Shown in pieces: positions 1-7,322 of a stretch of DNA of 28,084 nt. The notes under the pieces are model-generated. The model did no database searches and had not been told where the DNA came from. It saw nothing but the letters and a program-made list of their open reading frames with translations. The DNA is from Betaproteobacteria bacterium (GTDB taxonomy: Bacteria > Pseudomonadota > Gammaproteobacteria > Burkholderiales > SG8-41). The first letter of the stretch is position 1, and the number at the start of each line of letters is the position of its first letter. The translations under genes were made by a program, and so were the position numbers. The stretch covers positions 1 through 28,084 of the forward strand of contig JANYDM010000075.1 in NCBI GenBank assembly GCA_025363575.1, read 5' to 3'.

Positions 1-776
1 AAATGAATCAGTTTCTGCGGTTGCACCGGGGCGGGCAGATGCTGGCTGGCGCCGTTCATGAATCCATACCCAGGGCTGCCGAGGCCCAGTGAAATCTGCG
101 ACGTCACGCGCCAGACGTCGGCGAGCGTCGCGCCTATGATGCCGAGGTGATCGTGGGTCGCCGACAGCGGATGGATGCCGGCGGTGTTGAGCGAGCCTAT
201 CGTCGGCTTGAACCCGAATGCGCCGCAATACGAAGCGGGGCGCAGTGTCGATCCCTGCGTCTGCGTGCCGAGTCCGCAAGCGAACATGCCAGCGCCTGCG
301 CCGGCCGCGGTGCCGCTCGACGAGCCGCCCGGTGTCCGCTTCGGGTCGAACGGATTGGTGGTTGGCCCGGAATAGCCGATCGCGAATTCGGTGGTTACGG
401 TTTTGCCGAGAATAATCGCGCCGCCGTGGCGCAGCGCCTGCACGCACGCTGCGTCCTGTCCGGACTGCCATCCCCTGAATACTGGCGAGTTCATCTGTGT
501 CGGCATGTCTTTGGTCGCCATGATGTCTTTGATGCCGACCGGGCAGCCGTCGACCATCGACAGCGGTGCGCCAGCCTTGTAGCGCTTCGCCGATTCGTCG
601 GCGGCCTTGCGCCCGCCTTTCAGGTTCAGCGTGACGAACGCTTTGACGCGCGGCTCGTACTCCTCGATGTTGGCGATGCAGCGCTCGATAAAATCGCGCG
701 GCGTCTGTTTGCCGCTCTTGAAGCCGGCGACGGCTTGCGCGAATGAAACGCTGTAGGGGTTGCTCCAGGCTTTCAT
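1..776 (-). CDS. Amidase (amidase signature family), C-terminus off left edge
   Basis: The visible N-terminal 258 residues belong to the amidase signature family, which hydrolyses amide bonds with a Ser-cisSer-Lys triad. The catalytic lysine is K83 in VGIKDIM. The Gly/Ser-rich signature GGSSSGTAAGAG lies at about 150-161, giving a cis-serine near S152. The nucleophile is S176 in TQTQGSTLRPASYCG. There is no signal peptide, so the enzyme is probably cytoplasmic. The start is the ATG at 776-774, giving the N-terminus MKAWSNPYSV; no internal stop occurs before the window edge. The gene is divergent from the Bug operon that begins at 949, which suggests a shared regulatory region and possibly a shared amide substrate. 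The TQT form of the signature is found in several amidase subgroups, so the substrate cannot be assigned. Confidence 0.92.
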   Translation of the reverse strand, partial: MKAWSNPYSVSFAQAVAGFKSGKQTPRDFIERCIANIEEYEPRVKAFVTLNLKGGRKAADESAKRYKAGAPLSMVDGCPVGIKDIMATKDMPTQMNSPVFRGWQSGQDAACVQALRHGGAIILGKTVTTEFAIGYSGPTTNPFDPKRTPGGSSSGTAAGAGAGMFACGLGTQTQGSTLRPASYCGAFGFKPTIGSLNTAGIHPLSATHDHLGIIGATLADVWRVTSQISLGLGSPGYGFMNGASQHLPAPVQPQKLIH

Positions 777-817
777 CGGATACCTTTATGACCGTGTGAG
801 ATGGCGCGATAAACGAT

Positions 818-826
818 TGCTATAAT
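818..826 (+). promoter_or_regulatory. Extended -10 promoter element upstream of the Bug operon
   Basis: The sequence TGCTATAAT contains a perfect TATAAT hexamer (821-826) preceded by the TGn extension. It lies about 120 bases before the first receptor gene. No good -35 hexamer is visible at the expected distance, which fits an extended -10 promoter. The predicted leader would contain the A/G-rich GATTGA-type repeat at 836-890. Confidence 0.5.
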
Positions 827-835
827 GAACGCGAC

Positions 836-888
836 AAGGATTGATAATCGAGGATCGAGAATCGAAGATTGGGGATTGAGATTTCTCC
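836..888. repeat. Degenerate GATTGA/GATCGA intergenic repeat
   Basis: The stretch consists of imperfect direct repeats of a GATTGA/GATCGA/GAATCGA type unit. A closely similar stretch occurs at 21031-21066 in the same orientation, sharing the 11-mer GAGGATCGAGA (850-860 and 21049-21059). It is non-coding and lies between the promoter and first gene of the Bug operon. The function is unknown. Confidence 0.55.
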
Positions 889-948
889 AGACTCGCATTT
901 CACACAACCCTTAATTCTGATTTGAATTCTACTCGAAAGACGCATCGC

Positions 949-1911
949 ATGACTTTCCACCGCGCACTGAGCGCCGTCATTCTTGTCGGCGCATCTGTCG
1001 CCGCGTTGGCGCAGGAATATCCCGTGCGGCCGATCCGCATGATCGTCGGCTTCGCGCCCGGCGGCAGCACCGATCTGGTGGCGCGCGTGCTGGCGCAGAA
1101 GATGTCGGAGACGTGGGGACAGCAGGTCGTGGTCGACAACCGGCCCGGCGCCAACGGCATGATAGGCGCGGACATCGTCGCGAAGGCCATTCCCGATGGC
1201 TACAGCCTGGTGCTGTCCGCGATCGGGCCGATGGCGATCAACGCGAGTCTCTACAAAATGCCGTACGACATCGTTACCGAATTCGCGCCGGTCACTTACA
1301 CGGGCAACGTCACCAACTTGCTGGTGGTGAATCCCGGCCTCGGCGTCAACAACGTGAAGGAACTGATCGCGCTTGCCAAAGCGCGTCCCGGCACGCTGAC
1401 GTTCGGTTCGAGCGGCACCGGCGGCGCGCCGCACATGGCGGTCGAGCTGTTCAAGATGCTGGCCCACGTGAACGTCGTGCATATCCCGTACAAAGGCGGC
1501 GGCCCCGCCATAGCGGATGTCGTCGGCGGGCAGATTTCCGGCAGCTTCGCAAGCATGCCATCGGCGATTGCGTTCGTGCGCGCGGGCCGCCTGCGCGCAC
1601 TCGCGGTCACCGCGCCCAAGCGTTCGCTGGCGTTGCCCGATGTGCCGACGATAGCCGAGGCCGGAGTGCCCGGCTTTTCGGTGCTCGATTGGCAAGGCTT
1701 GTTTACCACCGCGAAGACGCCACCGGCCATTATCAACAAGCTGAACGCGGAGGTGGTGCGTATACTCGCGCTGCCCGATGTCGTCGAGAAGCTTTCCACC
1801 GCCGGCGTTGAAATACAGACGAGCACGCCGAAACAGTGGGGCGACTTCGTCAAAGCGGAAATCGCGAAGTGGGGCAGGATCGTCAAGGAAGCCGGCGTAA
1901 AAGTCGATTGA
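949..1911 (+). CDS. Bug-family tricarboxylate transporter substrate receptor (1 of 4 in tandem)
   Basis: This is a periplasmic solute receptor of the Bug/TctC family, which captures small carboxylates or related compounds for tripartite tricarboxylate transporters. The ATG at 949 gives an N-terminal signal peptide (MTFHRALSAVILVGASVAALAQ) followed by mature EYPVRPIRMIVGFAPGGSTD, the family hallmark near the first binding loop. The internal landmarks PDGYS, ARPGTLTFGSSGTGG, HIPYKGGGPAI and LPDVPTIAEAG are all present. At 320 residues the length is normal. An upstream in-frame TTG (922) would only lengthen the leader, so ATG is preferred. It is the first of four consecutive receptor genes. No transporter membrane genes are nearby, so the partner and ligand are unknown. 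Confidence 0.93.
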   Translation: MTFHRALSAVILVGASVAALAQEYPVRPIRMIVGFAPGGSTDLVARVLAQKMSETWGQQVVVDNRPGANGMIGADIVAKAIPDGYSLVLSAIGPMAINASLYKMPYDIVTEFAPVTYTGNVTNLLVVNPGLGVNNVKELIALAKARPGTLTFGSSGTGGAPHMAVELFKMLAHVNVVHIPYKGGGPAIADVVGGQISGSFASMPSAIAFVRAGRLRALAVTAPKRSLALPDVPTIAEAGVPGFSVLDWQGLFTTAKTPPAIINKLNAEVVRILALPDVVEKLSTAGVEIQTSTPKQWGDFVKAEIAKWGRIVKEAGVKVD

Positions 1912-1938
1912 TAAAAAATGAAGGTGCGAGGAGAGCAG

Positions 1939-2931
1939 ATGAACAAGAGAAACAGTCCGGTGATGGCGGCCGGAGCGGGTTTTGCATTGTTGGCCTTTTC
2001 AAGCGTCGCAAGCGCGGCGTCGCAGCCGCCGAATTATCCCAATAAGCCGGTGCGCTTCATCGCGGCCAATTCAGCTGGCGGCGGGCTTGATATCGTGGCG
2101 CGCGCGCTGTCGCCGAAACTGGCCGCCGTGTTCGGCTATCAGGTGGTCGTCGATAACCGCGCCGGCGCCGCCGGCAGCCTGGCGTCTGAAATCACTGCGC
2201 ACGCGCCGCCCGATGGCCACACTATCCTGTGCGCCTCGCTTGGCGGACTCGCGGTCAACACCAATCTGTACAAGGGGCTCAATTATCACCCGCTGAAAGA
2301 TCTCGCGGCCATCGGCTGGGCGACATCCCAAAGCAACGTGCTCGTGGTCAATCTCTCGGTCCCGGCCAAAACCGTGCAGGAACTGATTGCGCTCGCGCGC
2401 GCACAGCCGGGCAAGCTGACTTACGGCTCGTCGGGTGCGGGCAACGCGGGCCATCTTGCCGCGGAACTTTTCAAGTCAATGACGAAAACCGACATGGTGC
2501 ATGTACCGTACAAAGGCGGCGCGCCGGCGATGATCGATCTTATCGCGGGGCAGGTACAGCTCGTATTCTCGTCGGCGCCGACCGCGGTGCCGCAGGTGAA
2601 GGCCGGCAAGGTACGGGCGCTGGCAGTCACGACCATCAAGCGTTCGACGGTACTGCCCGATTTGCCGACAATCGCCGAATCCGGCCTGCCCGGCTACGAA
2701 GCCGACAACTGGTACGGCATCGTGACCACTGCCGGCACGCCGAAGCCCATCATTGATTACCTGAATACCGAGATCAACCGCGCACTACTTATGCCCGATG
2801 TGAAGCAACTGCTTCTTCTTCAGGGTCTCGAAGTGCGCACCAGCACGCCCGCGGAATTTGGCGCGTACATGAGATCCGAATTCAACAAATGGGCGAAAGT
2901 CATCAAAGACGCAGGCATATCGGCGAACTGA
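1939..2931 (+). CDS. Bug-family tricarboxylate transporter substrate receptor (2 of 4 in tandem)
   Basis: This second receptor in the tandem array has 330 residues. The chosen ATG at 1939 has a strong GAGGAG ribosome site at 1928-1933, better than an in-frame ATG at 1918. The signal peptide begins MNKRNSPVMAAGAGFALLAF and ends near SVASAAS. Mature landmarks include NYPNKPVRFIAANSAGGGLD, PDGHT, QPGKLTYGSSGAG, HVPYKGGAPAM and LPDLPTIAESGLPGYE. The first binding loop reads AANSAGGG rather than the usual PFPPGG, so the pocket may differ from its neighbours. Its stop codon overlaps the next start by one base (TGATG), which suggests translational coupling. Confidence 0.93.
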   Translation: MNKRNSPVMAAGAGFALLAFSSVASAASQPPNYPNKPVRFIAANSAGGGLDIVARALSPKLAAVFGYQVVVDNRAGAAGSLASEITAHAPPDGHTILCASLGGLAVNTNLYKGLNYHPLKDLAAIGWATSQSNVLVVNLSVPAKTVQELIALARAQPGKLTYGSSGAGNAGHLAAELFKSMTKTDMVHVPYKGGAPAMIDLIAGQVQLVFSSAPTAVPQVKAGKVRALAVTTIKRSTVLPDLPTIAESGLPGYEADNWYGIVTTAGTPKPIIDYLNTEINRALLMPDVKQLLLLQGLEVRTSTPAEFGAYMRSEFNKWAKVIKDAGISAN

Positions 2932-3917
2932 TGGCTGGGCACAGGCAGGCGCTCGCAGCCTGCATGGCAGGCGCAATGATGCTCGGCACGGGGAGCGCGT
3001 GCGCGCAGGATGCGGCGGGGCCTTATCCGAACAAGCCTGTGCGCCTGATCGATCCGTTTCCCCCTGGCGGCGGATCAGGTCTGGTGGCGCGGCTCGTTGG
3101 CCAGAAGCTGACCGAAACCTGGGGCTACCCTTTCGTCGTTGACAATCGCGCCGGCGCCGGCGGCAGCATGGGCACCGATATGGCAGCCAAGGCCGCGCCC
3201 GACGGTTACACGTTGCTGATGAGCACCGCGAGCGCGATGGTGATCAATCCGCACATGTCGAAAGTGCCGTACGATCCGTTGCGCGATCTCGCGCCGATCG
3301 CGCTCGCCACCACCATACCGTTGATAATTACCGTGCATCCGTCGGTGCCCGCCAGGTCGGTGCGCGAATTGATCGCGCTCGCGCGCGCGCGGCCGGGTAC
3401 GCTCAACTATGGTTCATCCGGTAACGGCACCATCAGCCATCTCGCCGGTGAACTATTCAAAGCCCTGACCGGGGCGCAAATCGTGCAGGTCCCGTATAAA
3501 GGCGGCGGCCCGGCGTTGATCGATTTGCTGGGCGGGCAGGTTCAAATCACTTTCAACAACATCCTGTCCGCGCTGCCGCACGTGCGCACCGAAAAAATCC
3601 GCGCGCTCGGAGTGACGGGCGCAAAGCGCTCGCCTGCAGTGCCCGATGTGCCAACGGTCATCGAATCCGGCGTGGCGGGCTACGAAGTCGTGCAGTGGAA
3701 TGGATTTTTTGCGCCCGCGCACACGCCGCGCGCGATCGTGGTCAAGCTCAATGCTGAAATCGGCAGGATACTGCAGCAGGCGGACATGCGGGACAAGCTG
3801 GCGGGCGAAGGCGCGGAGATAGCCGGCGGCACACCCGAACGCTTCAGCGCATTTATCGCGGCGGATTACGCGAAGTGGGGCAAGGTCATCAAGGAAGCGA
3901 ACATCCGTGCGAACTAG
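2931..3917 (+). CDS. Bug-family tricarboxylate transporter substrate receptor (3 of 4 in tandem)
   Basis: This third tandem receptor has 328 residues. The ATG at 2931 shares one base with the previous stop codon, and the following sequence is a good signal peptide (MAGHRQALAACMAGAMMLG, then cleavage near ACAQD). Family landmarks are YPNKPVRLIDPFPPGGGSG, PDGYT, ARPGTLNYGSSGNG, VPYKGGGPALID and VPDVPTVIESGVAGYE. An acidic residue usual after the first loop is replaced here (GGGSGLVAR rather than GGGTDVVAR), so ligand contacts may differ. The 3' end overlaps the next gene by 11 bases. Confidence 0.92.
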   Translation: MAGHRQALAACMAGAMMLGTGSACAQDAAGPYPNKPVRLIDPFPPGGGSGLVARLVGQKLTETWGYPFVVDNRAGAGGSMGTDMAAKAAPDGYTLLMSTASAMVINPHMSKVPYDPLRDLAPIALATTIPLIITVHPSVPARSVRELIALARARPGTLNYGSSGNGTISHLAGELFKALTGAQIVQVPYKGGGPALIDLLGGQVQITFNNILSALPHVRTEKIRALGVTGAKRSPAVPDVPTVIESGVAGYEVVQWNGFFAPAHTPRAIVVKLNAEIGRILQQADMRDKLAGEGAEIAGGTPERFSAFIAADYAKWGKVIKEANIRAN

Positions 3918-4869
3918 GCTGCATTGCACCGCGGCCTGCGCGCTGGTGCTTATCGCAGGGGGCGTATTGGCGGCATATCCCGACAAGCCCGTGCGGCTCA
4001 TCGTGCCGTTTCCGCCGGGCGGCGGCACCGACGTGGTCGCACGCGCGATCGCGTTGAAACTGACGGAGCAATGGGGGCAGTCGGTCGTCGTCGACAACCG
4101 TCCCGGCGCCGCGTCGATGATAGGCACCGAGACGCTTGCCCGCTCGGTGCCCGACGGCTATACGCTCGGCTTCGTGTCGATGTCGCACACGATCAACCCG
4201 GGCATTTACCGCAAGCTGCCGTTCGACCCGGTCGCCGATTTTGCACCGGTCATCCTGGCCGCGACGGCGCCCAATGTGCTCGTCGTGAATCCGGCCGTCG
4301 GCGCGAAGTCGGTCGCCGAACTGGTGCAAATCGCCAAAGCGCGGCCGGGCAAACTCAACTTCCCGTCGTCCGGCAATGGCGGCGTTTCGCACTTGTCGAT
4401 GGAAATGCTGCGTTATGCGGCGGGCATTGATATCACGCACGTGCCATACCGCGGCGCTGGACCGGCGCTGACTTCGCTGCTGGCAAACGAGACCCAGCTC
4501 ATGATGGCGACCACGCCGGTTGCTCTGCCGCAGATGAAAGCAGGGCGGCTGATAGCGTTGGCGACGACGGGTCTCAAGCGCTCGCTGCTCGCGCCCGAAA
4601 TTCCAACAGTTGCCGAATCGGGTTATCCGGGCTTCGAAGCCGACACCTGGTACGGCATGCTCGCGCCGGCGAAGATTCCGTCTGCGCTGGTGAACCAGGT
4701 CAACGCCGCAGTAACGAAGATGCTCGCCGAGGCTGATTTCAAGGAGCGGCTCGCGCACGAAGGCGCCCAGCCCGCAGGCAGCACACCGGCTCAGTTTGGC
4801 GCTTACATCAAGACGGAGATAGCCAAGTGGGCGAAGATCGTGCGCATGGCCAATGTGCGGGTAGAGTAG
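3907..4869 (+). CDS. Bug-family tricarboxylate transporter substrate receptor (4 of 4 in tandem)
   Basis: This fourth tandem receptor has 320 residues and starts at GTG 3907 inside the end of the preceding gene. The signal peptide MRTRLHCTAACALVLIAGG ends near VLAAYP. Landmarks: YPDKPVRLIVPFPPGGGTD, PDGYTL, ARPGKLNFPSSGNGG, HVPYRGAGPAL and IPTVAESGYPGFE. The 11-base overlap indicates that the four receptors are co-transcribed and probably translationally coupled. The gene is followed by a long inverted repeat and then an asparaginase-family gene, so the ligand could be an amide or amino dicarboxylate, but this is inference only. Confidence 0.93.
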   Translation: MRTRLHCTAACALVLIAGGVLAAYPDKPVRLIVPFPPGGGTDVVARAIALKLTEQWGQSVVVDNRPGAASMIGTETLARSVPDGYTLGFVSMSHTINPGIYRKLPFDPVADFAPVILAATAPNVLVVNPAVGAKSVAELVQIAKARPGKLNFPSSGNGGVSHLSMEMLRYAAGIDITHVPYRGAGPALTSLLANETQLMMATTPVALPQMKAGRLIALATTGLKRSLLAPEIPTVAESGYPGFEADTWYGMLAPAKIPSALVNQVNAAVTKMLAEADFKERLAHEGAQPAGSTPAQFGAYIKTEIAKWAKIVRMANVRVE

Positions 4870-4891
4870 GATCGTTTTGAGCAGCAGATCA

Positions 4892-4994
4892 CCGCAGATA
4901 CACGCAGATAGAACAAACCTCGACTCCATGAATGAAGAATTTCGTGTGTGGAGTCATCTGCGTTTATGGGCGTTTATCTGCGGCAAAATTTTTT
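4892..4994 (+). terminator. Long nested inverted repeat with T-run (possible terminator, dispersed repeat)
   Basis: Three nested arms pair. CCGCAGATA (4892-4900) pairs with TATCTGCGG (4975-4983), CGCAGAT (4903-4909) with ATCTGCG (4956-4962), and GACTCCA (4922-4928) with TGGAGTC (4949-4955). A run of six T residues follows at 4989-4994. The CGCAGATA unit also occurs as short direct repeats inside each arm. It could end transcription of the four-receptor operon before the asparaginase-family gene, or be a mobile-like intergenic repeat. Confidence 0.5.
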
Positions 4995-5017
4995 AAACTT
5001 TCTGATTTGTTCCCACT

Positions 5018-6025
5018 ATGGCAACTGGCAAACCCCGCGTTTACGTAATAGGCACCGGTGGCAGCATTTCGTGCGTCGGCGATTCGCGTATCGATCTGCT
5101 CAACTACAACTACGCGGATAAACACCTGACCATAGAAGAAATGGTCGGGCGCATTCCGGAAGCTGCGCAGATCGCAGAGATCCGAAGCGAGCAGTTTCTG
5201 AATGTCTACGGCGGCGACGTGTCGCCTTCGCAATGGTTGGCGCTGGGGCGTCGCGTCAACCAGATTTTCCGCGAAGATGCGCAGGCTGCGGGTGTCGTCG
5301 TGACGCACGGCACTTCGACGCTGGAAGAGACGGCGTATTTTCTGAATCTCGCGGTCAAAAGCGCCAAGCCGGTCGTGATTACCGGCGCGATGCGGCCGCC
5401 GACCGGACTCGGCACGGACGCAGACATCAATCTTTACGATGCAATCCGCGTTGCTGCCTGCCCGGAAGCGGCGGGCAAGGGCGCACTGGTCGTTCTCAAC
5501 AGCCAGATCCAGGCGGCGCGCGATGCGGTGAAGACCAGCACTTCACGCGTGGAGACATTTAAGTCGGGCGAGCTCGGTTTTCTCGGCTATGCCGATTCGG
5601 ACGGTAAGGTTGTATTCCTGCGCGCGCCGGTGCGTGCGCACACCGCCGCGAGCGAGTTCGACATCGAAAAGATCGCGGCCCTGGCACGCGTAGATATCGC
5701 TTATGCGTACTCGGGCGTCGATGGCGTTTCGGTAAAAGCGCTGGTTGCCGCGGGCTGCGTGGGCCTCGTCGGCACGGGACTCGGCAGCGGCAGCGCGCCA
5801 CGGGCGTTTCTCGATGCATTGCGCGAAGCGCGCGAAAGCGGCGTCTGCATTGTCATGTCCAGCCAGTCGGGACACGGACGCGTCATGGCCAAGCGCACGT
5901 TTACGGAACGCGGCTTCGCGGTCGGTGACAGCCTCGCGCCCAAGAAAATCAGGATACTGCTGATGCTGGCGCTCACGCAGAAGCGCAGCACGGAAGAAAT
6001 TCAGCGGATGATACTCAAGTATTAG
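5018..6025 (+). CDS. Asparaginase/glutaminase-family amidohydrolase with altered active site
   Basis: This 335-residue protein aligns throughout with type I/II bacterial L-asparaginases, which hydrolyse side-chain amides using two catalytic threonines. The first motif reads GTGGSIS (about 12-18), so the usual nucleophile Thr is Ser16. The second motif reads THGTSTLEET (96-105), with Thr99 retained but the usual substrate-binding Asp replaced by Ser100. The catalytic lysine is kept (K172 in ARDAVKTSTSR). No signal peptide is present, so it is probably cytoplasmic. No clear Shine-Dalgarno site precedes the ATG at 5018, but the N-terminus begins right at the first beta strand. Loss of the Asp that contacts the substrate alpha-amino group suggests a non-amino-acid amide or a changed substrate. 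It lies downstream of four Bug receptors. Confidence 0.85.
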   Translation: MATGKPRVYVIGTGGSISCVGDSRIDLLNYNYADKHLTIEEMVGRIPEAAQIAEIRSEQFLNVYGGDVSPSQWLALGRRVNQIFREDAQAAGVVVTHGTSTLEETAYFLNLAVKSAKPVVITGAMRPPTGLGTDADINLYDAIRVAACPEAAGKGALVVLNSQIQAARDAVKTSTSRVETFKSGELGFLGYADSDGKVVFLRAPVRAHTAASEFDIEKIAALARVDIAYAYSGVDGVSVKALVAAGCVGLVGTGLGSGSAPRAFLDALREARESGVCIVMSSQSGHGRVMAKRTFTERGFAVGDSLAPKKIRILLMLALTQKRSTEEIQRMILKY

Positions 6026-6159
6026 CGTTGTACTGCAAAACGTCTCATCTCTGCACAATGCCGCTGGCATTCGTGACGAATTGCCCGAAAAAACATCTCA
6101 TGGGCGTGTCGTAGTTCACTGCTCGCAGCGGGGAGACGCGGTAGCATGTAGTCGTTCAT
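6022..6159 (-). CDS. Possible small ORF, 45 residues, unrecognised
   Basis: An ATG at 6159-6157 is preceded by an excellent ribosome site (GGGGAGGAAACAC). The 45-residue product begins MNDYMLPRLPAASSELRHAH and ends just inside the convergent asparaginase-family gene. It is basic and contains His/Cys residues (HECQRHC). It lies downstream of, and on the same strand as, the 6250-7320 gene. A second frame in the same stretch (6045-6119, GTG start) encodes a 24-residue peptide ending SGIVQR. I recognise neither product, and the strong ribosome site is the main support. Confidence 0.25.
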   Translation of the reverse strand: MNDYMLPRLPAASSELRHAHEMFFRAIRHECQRHCAEMRRFAVQR

Positions 6160-6249
6160 GTGTTTCCTCCCCGAGGCCGGCAGATCGCGGCCCGTTTCGC
6201 CCCTGGTAAATAACTTCCCGGGGGCGTTTTCTTTCTGGAGCGCCGGGAG

Positions 6250-7320
6250 CTAGCGCGGTCCGGTCTCGATCGCCTTGCTGACGCTCAGGCTTTGCCCGCC
6301 CGCCGTCGGGCACCACATCGATTTGCCGCCGGCTCCGCCTGCGACGATGATAATCAGGTCGTCGGCTTCGCATACCACCGGCACCATCGAGTTGTCGTCG
6401 TTCTGGTCGACGCAGTCTGGAATCTTCGGCCCTTTGGATTTGCCGCGGTTCTTGACGAGCCCCCACGGCTGGCGCGCGCGTTCGAACAGCGCGTTCTTCA
6501 CGTCGCGCTTGCTCCACCCCGCGGCTTTTACGTAGTTCACGTGCTCGGGGCACATGACAAGCACCGGCGTGCCCTGCGAATAGATATTGTTGCCGCCGAG
6601 CGTAGCCATGGTCGACGCGATGGTGCGCATAATTTCATGCGGGTCGGTCTGCACGTTTTCGGTCGCGCTGTGCGGCGCTTCGCAGTTGATTACCGTCACG
6701 ACGCTCTGATCCGCCCGAAATCCGCGCTCCACGTGCAGAGGTTCCCATGGATTCGCGTCTTCGTATTCGCCTATGCAGTACGTGTACTTTCCCGGATGGC
6801 CATGCTGGCAGAAATCGACTTCGCCCGGCAGCGCGCCGCCGAGATTGACGAGATTGAGCCGCAGGCCGCGGCCTATCGTCGCATTGGCGCGCCAGCCGGG
6901 TCCGAAGCAGCCGGTGCCATAGTTGATGTTGAGCTTCTTCACGAGCGGGCCGTTGACGATGATGAGCGGCGCGCCTGCATGCGTGGTTGTCTGGCGGTGA
7001 GCGAGGCCATAGATAGGATCGCTGACGGCTTCGATCGCCGCGACGACTACCGGCAGGTATTCCGGCCGGCAGCCGGCCATCACGCAGTTGGTCGCGATCT
7101 TTCTGAGCGTTGCGCGTCCCATCGCCGGTGGTATGACCGCGATCAATTCCTCGGCTTCGCGCCACGCCATGCCGGCCAGCATCCTGTCGATACGCTCCTG
7201 CGTCGGCGGCACGATGGGCAGACCGTCGGTCCAGCCCTGCTCGTAGAAGTAATCGTTGATCGCGTCGAACGAGTCGGGCAGGTCGATAAGCTGCGGCGAT
7301 GCCGGATGGGAGATCGGCAT
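6250..7320 (-). CDS. Unrecognised 356-aa protein, partner of the UGSC selenoprotein gene
   Basis: I do not recognise a characterised family for this 356-residue protein. It has no signal peptide or membrane segment. Conserved-looking features are DYFYEQGWTDGLPIVPPTQE near the N-terminus, a cysteine pair in NCVMAGCRPEY, a Gly-rich stretch YGTGCFGPGWRANATIGRGL, DFCQHGHPGKYTYCIGEYED, and a C-terminal IIIVAGGAGGKSMW segment. Several Cys and His residues (NCVMAGC, FCQHGHPGKY) could bind metal or take part in redox chemistry. The ATG at 7320 lies two bases after the stop of the selenoprotein gene. A GTG at 7326 would overlap it by four bases. This spacing implies one operon and a joint function. 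The role is unknown. Confidence 0.8.
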   Translation of the reverse strand: MPISHPASPQLIDLPDSFDAINDYFYEQGWTDGLPIVPPTQERIDRMLAGMAWREAEELIAVIPPAMGRATLRKIATNCVMAGCRPEYLPVVVAAIEAVSDPIYGLAHRQTTTHAGAPLIIVNGPLVKKLNINYGTGCFGPGWRANATIGRGLRLNLVNLGGALPGEVDFCQHGHPGKYTYCIGEYEDANPWEPLHVERGFRADQSVVTVINCEAPHSATENVQTDPHEIMRTIASTMATLGGNNIYSQGTPVLVMCPEHVNYVKAAGWSKRDVKNALFERARQPWGLVKNRGKSKGPKIPDCVDQNDDNSMVPVVCEADDLIIIVAGGAGGKSMWCPTAGGQSLSVSKAIETGPR

Positions 7321-7322
7321 GC

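Noticed and set aside
3889..4929. 346-codon minus-strand open frame over the fourth receptor
   Set aside because: It mirrors a clear Bug gene with signal peptide and family motifs; its composition is typical of a shadow frame.
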